A stretch of DNA of 12,171 bases from JAAZPG01 sp012797375 (GTDB lineage: Bacteria; Acidobacteriota; Aminicenantia; Aminicenantales; UBA4085). Shown piece by piece: positions 9,301-12,171 of this stretch. Position numbers and translations under genes: made by a program. How positions within the stretch are numbered: position 1 is the first letter of the stretch; every line of letters begins with the position of its first letter. Location: NCBI GenBank assembly GCA_937868205.1, contig CALMMC010000162.1, positions 1 to 12,171 of the forward strand, given 5' to 3'. Below the pieces are notes generated by a model. The model ran no database searches. It had not been told where the DNA came from and was given only the letters and a program-made list of their open reading frames with translations.

Positions 9301-9414
9301 CCGGCCGAAATATTGAGCCGAAGCCGTGACGGCCGTCGCTCCGAAAATCAGCAGAAAAACGATCCGGCGAAAACGGACGCCCGACGGCTTATGTTCTCCG
9401 GTTGAGGATTTCAT
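6334..9414 (-). CDS. MA-type zinc peptidase domain fused to a TolB-like propeller and a C-terminal surface-antigen (Omp85-like) barrel
   Basis: 1026 residues in three parts. A signal peptide (basic RFRR, hydrophobic 18-31, cleavage after ASA at 31-33) leads into a peptidase-MA-like domain, about 45-285: HELVH at 147-151 supplies the zinc histidines and catalytic Glu, and IEGAAEYFS at 181-189 supplies the probable third ligand Glu182. Next is a WD40-like/PD40 propeller, about 310-590, with S-P/A-D-G strands at 317, 372, 418, 462 and 516. The rest, about 645-1026, is a barrel of aromatic-rich strands ending in SFWQGF; a terminal Phe is the usual outer-membrane assembly signal. The protein is probably outer-membrane anchored with the enzyme and propeller on one side. 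Its peptide substrate is unknown. The start ATG has AAGGAG at 9420-9425, five bases away. It leads the minus-strand run and has its own promoter candidate. This three-part architecture occurs in Acidobacteriota/Aminicenantes-type genomes as far as I recall. Confidence 0.87.
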   Translation of the reverse strand: MKSSTGEHKPSGVRFRRIVFLLIFGATAVTASAQYFGRNKVQYEKFDYQVLTTDHFQIYYYPEEEAAVRTAARMAERWYNRLARIFNHDLKGKQALIMYASHPQFEQTTVLSELISEGTGGVTESFKRRIILPFGASLDDTDHVIGHELVHAFQYDMALGGEGRANPQGGEGLARTPLFLIEGAAEYFSIGPEDPNTAMWMRDMIRRKKIPALKDLENYYKYFPYRYGQAVYAYIGGRWGDLVAARLMRDVVRGYDYQKAFTRVLGVTPEQFSKDWHEALKAEYGLIEKSTEGPLNKAQVVVKGTEDVSLNCAPAVSPDGKHFVFISSRDLFSIEMFLGDALTGKITRKLTKTSIDPHFQSIQFIYSAGSWSADGTQFAFGSVIAGKPALSFLDVGGRRLKDDIVFPQLGEILNPTWSPDGRKIAFSALTGGYSDLFVYDLETQTLQNMTSDPYGDLQPAWSPDGKWIAFITERFASDLSLVGSGGFHLALLDPETGEIRELPAFQAGKHISPQWSADGRQLYFISDRDGVSNLYRLDRNTGRFYQITNLYTGVSGITALSPALTVASQTDDILYSVYDDGIYSIYRINAGRDAAGTPVGPDAVDRSSAILPPKARAGSELTGLLRNSLFGLPMDESAFTSAPYESKITLDFITPPQVGIGMDRFGSYAGGGIAMTFSDMLGQHNVTGIAQLSNRLVDSAVIGLYTNSKSRTNFGFLGQRMPYSYGRYWIDYGDIGGEPAYFINELIYRQIYYQLGGFATYPFSPAQRVEFQGGYSYIQFSNSLYRTGYSYYTGRRLSYEDFDLPAADGLHMPFVSAALVYDTSLFGATGPIIGQSYRFEVSPTFGTLNYTTLLADFRKYVVPIKPFTLAFRVLHYGRYGAGGSDDRLYPMYLGYGTLIRGYEYNSFTAEEVDMKSGTFDYERLFGSHIAVANFELRFPLFGVLGLGKGYYGVFPIDFIAFFDSAVAWDKEHKAWFLGGDRKPLSSYGIGLRANVFGYFIVGCDYVKPLDRPGQGWHFAFSFWQGF

Positions 9415-9452
9415 GGGAACTCCTTCTTCGCGACCTTCTTTCGCGCCATTTC

Positions 9453-9481
9453 ATCTTCGCTTACGGCTAACGAATTGTCAA
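9453..9481 (-). promoter_or_regulatory. Candidate sigma70 promoter of the four-gene minus-strand run
   Basis: On the minus strand a perfect TTGACA (9476-9481) is followed after 17 bases by GAAGAT (9453-9458), which keeps the conserved A2, A5 and T6 of the -10 box. Transcription would start near 9446, leaving about 30 bases of leader that include the AAGGAG ribosome site. The -10 box is poor, so confidence is moderate. Confidence 0.4.
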
Positions 9482-9578
9482 ACCGGTTTTCCGGCCTAAA
9501 CGTTGCCCTATGGATAAGTTATCAAGAATCATGCCAAGCCCGGTCCCGGCGGGAAACCGAAGAAAAACGGAGCCGGAC

Positions 9579-9664
9579 GTCCTCTCCGGAGGACAGGCTG
9601 TCATCTGAAGAGACTTCCGGAAGTCGCCGGCGGCCCGGATTTTTCAGGAGCCGCCGAGGGCTCC
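9579..9664. repeat. Cluster of short palindromes in the 9415-9786 intergenic gap
   Basis: The 372-base gap between the peptidase gene and the SPASM frame holds no convincing gene; the frames open across it encode Ser/Arg-rich, low-complexity sequence. It does hold three dyads: GTCCTC-TCCG-GAGGAC (9579-9594), the perfect 14-base GACTTCCGGAAGTC (9612-9625), and GGAGCC-GCCGAG-GGCTCC (9647-9664). Two of them are centred on TCCGGA. None is followed by a T-run in the minus direction, so they are not ordinary intrinsic terminators. They may be operator sites, REP-like sequence or decayed DNA; nothing distinguishes these here. Confidence 0.4.
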
Positions 9665-9786
9665 GGGAAAGCGCCGGCCTTTTTCCGAATCGCCGGGAAC
9701 CGGAGCCGGAGGATGAACTTGGGAACGATCTGGTTCGATTATATTCAGCAGGCCGTCCTCCCGCGGACAGGCTTGAGGCTGTTATT

Positions 9787-10161
9787 TCAATTATTTCGTC
9801 CCCGCGTGATTTTAACGAACCGGCGCAATCGATTTTGAGTAAATCCGCCCTGGGCATAATCAATCACCGCGTCCATAATTTTCCGCCCGAAAAAATACGC
9901 CCTGTAGACCCGGCTCTTTTCGTGCTCGAACCGGCCGTGATACGGGCAGATCTGGCAACAATAAGGAATGACGCCGCGGGCGATCGCCCTTCGAATGCGG
10001 CGGGCTTTCCGGCTGTTCCAGATGTCCTCGAAATCATTTTTGGCGAGATTCCCGATCTTCCCGCCCGGCCGGATGATGAAACAACAGAAATAGCAGTCTC
10101 CGTTCACCTCGACGAGAATGTTTTCCCAGGGCTTGCGGCAGGGGGAAGCGGTTTTTCTCAT
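9787..10161 (-). CDS. SPASM-domain half of a radical SAM enzyme (separate frame)
   Basis: 124 residues with the look of a SPASM auxiliary-cluster domain: Cys8 in SPCRKPWENILVEVNGDCYF, Cys23, Cys26 and Cys27 after the conserved Gly-Asp, then GKIGNLAKNDFEDIWNS (34-50) and Cys68, Cys69 and Cys72. These blocks match the usual order C...PW...G.C..CC...IGNL....IWN...C..C, whose cysteines bind extra [4Fe-4S] clusters. The domain normally sits at the C-terminus of the radical SAM core, and the core is encoded immediately upstream in another frame. The ATG here overlaps the core's stop (ATGA, 10158-10161). Either the two halves are made separately by coupled translation or the gene is frameshifted; one extra A in the AAA run at 10162-10164 would fuse them into a normal-sized protein of about 380 residues. 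There is no ribosome site of its own apart from the coupling. Confidence 0.75.
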   Translation of the reverse strand: MRKTASPCRKPWENILVEVNGDCYFCCFIIRPGGKIGNLAKNDFEDIWNSRKARRIRRAIARGVIPYCCQICPYHGRFEHEKSRVYRAYFFGRKIMDAVIDYAQGGFTQNRLRRFVKITRGRNN

Positions 10162-10934
10162 TTATAATATCCGGAAAATTCGGCGACGAACTCGATTCCA
10201 CGGCTTCGAGCCTTCCGCCGGGCCGTCTCGACGGCTTCCCGGAATTCCGGCGCTTTGACGTCGATCATTTGATCGTGATAGCGGAAAACGAAATCCCCGT
10301 TCCATACCTCGTAATCTTTCGTCGGATTCAGGAGGCCGAGGTGAATGATCTCGGCTCCCAATTCCCCGGCCAGATCGACGAAGGCGACGATCTCCGCGGC
10401 GTTTTCCCTCATCAATGTCATGTTGACCTTGATCTTCGGATGAGAGACCCCCAACGCCTGTTTCATCATCGACAACCGCCTGATATTTCCGATGACGAGA
10501 TCGAAATCCGATCGCCGGATCTTCCGGTAGGTTTCGCGGGTCGCCGCGTCTAGAGAAAAGTCGATCATATTGAGTTTTTTGGAGATGAGGATCCGGCTCA
10601 TTTCCTCGGTCAGGAGCAGGCCGTTTGAATCGAATTGAACCCACGTCTTGTCCGGATCCGTGTTGTCGAGGAGAATGAGGAGCTTCTTTCCGAGCAACGG
10701 TTCCCCGACGCCGTGCAAAGAGATCGTCTGAAATCCCCGCAAACAGGGAAGAAGCTTTTGGACGGCCGCGTCGCGGATATCGCCTAAGAAACCTCTTTTG
10801 TCGAACAGCCGGGGATAGCACATGACACACGGAGGATGGATGTTGCACCGGGTGCAGGATTCGATTTCTAAAATTGAAGGCAACGATGCGGCGAAGCCGC
10901 GGGAGATAAGCTGTTTCTTCCGGCGCTTCTTCAT
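10158..10934 (-). CDS. Radical SAM core protein, probably SPASM-type, lacking its C-terminal domain in frame
   Basis: 258 residues. After a basic N-terminus comes LEIESCTRC, then the iron-sulfur motif with Cys30, Cys36 and Cys39: CX5CX2C instead of the usual CX3CX2C (an extra Cys27 lies three before). SAM-binding features follow: SLHGVGEPLLGK (72-83), the GGE-like strand; DSNGLLL for the next strand; and DFSLDAATRETYRKIR near 125-140, the block common to SPASM-family enzymes. The reaction starts with reductive cleavage of SAM to a 5'-deoxyadenosyl radical; the substrate is unknown, with SPASM relatives modifying peptides, sulfatases or small molecules. No precursor peptide is seen nearby. The ATG at 10934 lacks a ribosome site, but no better in-frame start exists. 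A promoter and a hairpin leader lie upstream. Base composition is lower in GC (about 52% in places) than the flanking genes (about 65%), suggesting lateral origin. Confidence 0.85.
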   Translation of the reverse strand: MKKRRKKQLISRGFAASLPSILEIESCTRCNIHPPCVMCYPRLFDKRGFLGDIRDAAVQKLLPCLRGFQTISLHGVGEPLLGKKLLILLDNTDPDKTWVQFDSNGLLLTEEMSRILISKKLNMIDFSLDAATRETYRKIRRSDFDLVIGNIRRLSMMKQALGVSHPKIKVNMTLMRENAAEIVAFVDLAGELGAEIIHLGLLNPTKDYEVWNGDFVFRYHDQMIDVKAPEFREAVETARRKARSRGIEFVAEFSGYYK

Positions 10935-10988
10935 GAAAATAAATCTAATTGAGCATTAATTATTCTTGGCCGAAATAACGCAACCAAA

Positions 10989-11053
10989 GGATAGGAATTT
11001 CGTCTTTCAACCGGTCGAAGCCGCGAGCTTTGTCTTATCGCGAAATTCTATCC
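10989..11053 (-). promoter_or_regulatory. Structured 5' leader of the radical SAM gene (long-range inverted repeat)
   Basis: GGATAGGAATTTCG (10989-11002) and CGAAATTCTATCC (11041-11053) are complementary over 13 pairs with a single bulged base. They enclose 38 bases that include a smaller AAGC/GCTT stem and the self-complementary ACCGGT. In the minus direction this lies directly after the predicted transcription start and ends about 55 bases before the ATG at 10934, so the RNA would carry it as a leader hairpin. There is no U-run, so it is not a simple terminator. It could be a regulatory RNA element or a DNA dyad; it matches no riboswitch class that I can confirm. Confidence 0.5.
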
Positions 11054-11068
11054 ACCCCCTCGGAAATG

Positions 11069-11097
11069 AGAATATTTGATCGGGCGAGGCCTGTCAA
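11069..11097 (-). promoter_or_regulatory. Candidate sigma70 promoter for the radical SAM gene
   Basis: On the minus strand a perfect TTGACA (11092-11097) is followed after 17 bases by TATTCT (11069-11074; four of six consensus bases). Transcription would begin near 11062, giving a leader of about 128 bases to the ATG at 10934. That leader contains the long-range stem. Confidence 0.5.
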
Positions 11098-11174
11098 GCT
11101 ATATTAAAATCTTACTCAAGAGGGCATTGTCTTGCTCTCCAAAAACCTTATCGCGGCCGAAGATCGTTGAGAGA

Positions 11175-11344
11175 TCATAACCATTTTTTCTGCACGATCT
11201 GGGCATTATCGTATTTCTTGCAGGGCCGGCTTCGGGGAAATCCGATGTCGCGATCATGGCAGGAGGCATATTTGAAGCTCTTGAGGCTTGACGATATCGT
11301 TTGGACATGGATTCCATGAGTTCCCTCCGGCTGTGAAGATCCAT
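11175..11344 (-). pseudogene. Decayed transposase N-terminal fragment (integrase-core type)
   Basis: The frame opening at the ATG of 11344 reads MDLHSRRELMESMSKRYRQA, which resembles the helical start of IS481/integrase-core transposases ('..R+EL.....+RY.+AS+..K..ILDEF..'). It then diverges. A different minus frame over about 11250-11175 reads RPCKKYDNAQIVQKKW, resembling the following 'RGR.+KYD..E....+.IW' segment, and stops at once with TGA. The intervening 'ILDEF...GY.RKYA' block is missing, so at least one deletion and a frame change have occurred, and no catalytic core follows. It is a relic, not an active element. The assignment comes from remembered family patterns and the match is short. 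Confidence 0.4.
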
Positions 11345-11351
11345 CCTCCGG

Positions 11352-11374
11352 CCTCCTCAGGCAAAGAGAGGAGG
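11352..11374. repeat. Short inverted repeat with 7-bp arms
   Basis: CCTCCTC (11352-11358) and GAGGAGG (11368-11374) form a 7-bp stem around a 9-base loop. It lies just outside the transposase relic, and one arm would overlap that gene's former ribosome site. On the plus strand a short ATTTT follows a few bases on, too weak for a firm terminator call. Confidence 0.3.
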
Positions 11375-11404
11375 GTAAGATTTTAGATGGCGCGATTCGT
11401 TTCA

Positions 11405-11433
11405 TTGACAGGAACCCGGACCCGGGTTACGAT
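11405..11433 (+). promoter_or_regulatory. Sigma70-type promoter of the BNR/sortilin-like gene, with a dyad in the spacer
   Basis: A perfect TTGACA (11405-11410), a 17-base spacer and TACGAT (11428-11433) form a good promoter, predicting a start near 11440 and a leader of about 30 bases. The spacer carries the inverted repeat AACCCG-GACC-CGGGTT (11413-11428), so a regulator bound there would lie between the -35 and -10 boxes. The ribosome site GGAGG follows at 11460-11464, five bases before the ATG. Confidence 0.6.
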
Positions 11434-11469
11434 TCTTCCCTTCGATTCCGCCGATCCAAGGAGGCTCGG

Positions 11470-12171
11470 ATGAAAAAAACGCTCGCCTGCGCTTTCGTCG
11501 CAATCCTGATCACGCTCCCCCTCCTCGCGGCCGATCAAACCGCCGCGAAGGACCCGGGGAAGAAAACGGAGGGAATCGGCGCCGGAACGTTCGCCGGCCT
11601 GGCTTGGCGTTCGATCGGCCCGGCCCACACGTCCGGCCGCATCGCCGATTTCGCCGTCAATCCCGGCAATCCCAAGCAATACTTCGTCGGCGTGGCCAGC
11701 GGCCACATCTGGAAGACCGACAACGCCGGCATCACCTGGACGCCGGTGTTCGACAATTACGGCGCGTACGCCATCGGCTGTCTGGCCATGGACCCGGCCA
11801 ATCCCAACGTCGTTTGGGCCGGGACGGGCGAAAACAACCACCAGCGGGCCCTCGGCTACGGCGACGGCGTGTACAAGACCGTCGACGGCGGCAAGTCGTG
11901 GACACACATGGGCCTGAAGAACTCCCGGCAGATCGGGGTCATCCTCATCCATCCCAAGAATCCCGACACGGTCTATGTCGCGGCCGAAGGCTCGGCCTGG
12001 GGTCCGGGCGGCGACCGCGGCCTCTACAAGACGGCCGACGGCGGGAAGACCTGGGGCAAGGTGCTGTCGATCAGCGAGAACACCGGCGTCAACTCCGCGG
12101 TCATGGATCCGCGCGAGCCCGACGTTCTCCTCGTCACCTCCGAACAACGCCCCCGGCACGTTTTCACCAAA
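11470..12171 (+). CDS. Secreted BNR/sortilin-like beta-propeller protein (5' part only)
   Basis: The frame is open from ATG 11470 to the window end, giving the first 234 residues. The start is set by GGAGG five bases upstream and a clear signal peptide (KK, hydrophobic 5-20, cleavage near LLAA). The mature part begins with a WRSIGPAHTSGRIADFAVNP strand typical of the large 'glycosyl hydrolase/sortilin N-terminal' propeller proteins. Three Asp-box repeats follow: TDNAGITW (83-90), TVDGGKSW (137-144) and TADGGKTW (188-195), each after a G-(H/V/L)-(I/Y)-(W/Y)-K strand. Full-length relatives usually exceed 900 residues and are abundant in Acidobacteriota, Aminicenantes and Bacteroidota. Asp boxes mark the fold, not the activity; sialidase function should not be assumed, and the usual role is unknown. 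Confidence 0.9.
   Translation, partial: MKKTLACAFVAILITLPLLAADQTAAKDPGKKTEGIGAGTFAGLAWRSIGPAHTSGRIADFAVNPGNPKQYFVGVASGHIWKTDNAGITWTPVFDNYGAYAIGCLAMDPANPNVVWAGTGENNHQRALGYGDGVYKTVDGGKSWTHMGLKNSRQIGVILIHPKNPDTVYVAAEGSAWGPGGDRGLYKTADGGKTWGKVLSISENTGVNSAVMDPREPDVLLVTSEQRPRHVFTK

Noticed and set aside
9475..10167. 230-codon plus-strand frame across the intergenic gap and the SPASM frame
   Set aside because: Its 3' half is the shadow of the SPASM domain, whose cysteine pattern is diagnostic, and its 5' half is Arg/Ser-rich low complexity.
11003..11040. Resemblance of the leader's CAAAGC segment to part of the c-di-GMP-I riboswitch
   Set aside because: Only a few bases match; the GCAAACC segment, the second stem and the flanking conserved positions are absent, so no riboswitch class is claimed.
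11076..11105. Plus-strand promoter TTGATC-18-TATATT
   Set aside because: The -10 is good but the -35 is only partial and it overlaps the better minus-strand promoter. No plus-strand gene begins within 360 bases, and the BNR gene has its own strong promoter.
11383..12159. 258-codon minus-strand frame
   Set aside because: It is antisense to the BNR/sortilin-like gene, which has Asp boxes, a signal peptide and a ribosome site.

Overview
The window reads as a stretch of chromosome from a GC-rich Gram-negative (diderm) bacterium. Several products are outer-membrane beta-barrels or have Sec signal peptides, and the gene repertoire (BNR/sortilin-like propeller, CBM9-like secreted protein, MA-type peptidase fused to a TolB-like propeller and a barrel) resembles what is common in Acidobacteriota, 'Candidatus Aminicenantes' and Bacteroidota-like genomes. 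The phylum assignment is an inference from gene content, not from a marker gene. No rRNA, tRNA or CRISPR was recognised.

Layout. (1) Bases 1-2791, plus strand: the 3' end of a gene for a periplasmic Ig-like, chaperone-like protein, then a gene for an outer-membrane barrel carrying two C-terminal SdrD_B-like domains. This pair recalls a chaperone/usher arrangement but lacks recognisable usher motifs. (2) Bases 2792-9414, minus strand: a tight four-gene run transcribed leftwards in this order: MA-peptidase/TolB-propeller/surface-antigen barrel fusion, secreted CBM9-like protein, MalY/PatB-type PLP C-S lyase, AmiE/YbbE-like serine hydrolase. The last three are joined by two ATGA stop/start overlaps, and the last one abuts the convergent plus-strand gene with no intervening base. 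A TTGACA-17-GAAGAT promoter candidate precedes the run. (3) Bases 9415-11380: a GC-poorer stretch holding a radical SAM enzyme whose core and SPASM domain lie in two frames joined by an ATGA overlap, an AT-rich leader with a 13-bp long-range stem behind a TTGACA-17-TATTCT promoter candidate, and a decayed transposase N-terminus. This part looks laterally acquired or disturbed. (4) Bases 11405-12171, plus strand: a good sigma70-like promoter with a dyad in its spacer, then the 5' part of a secreted BNR/sortilin-type propeller gene that runs off the window.

The minus-strand run combines envelope, secretion and catabolic functions: a surface peptidase/propeller, a sugar-binding-like exported protein, an amino-acid C-S lyase and a probable muropeptide or ester hydrolase. 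A scavenging role for peptides or cell-wall material is a reasonable but unproven reading. The most interesting spot is the radical SAM locus: split SPASM domain, unusual Cys spacing (CX5CX2C) and a structured leader.
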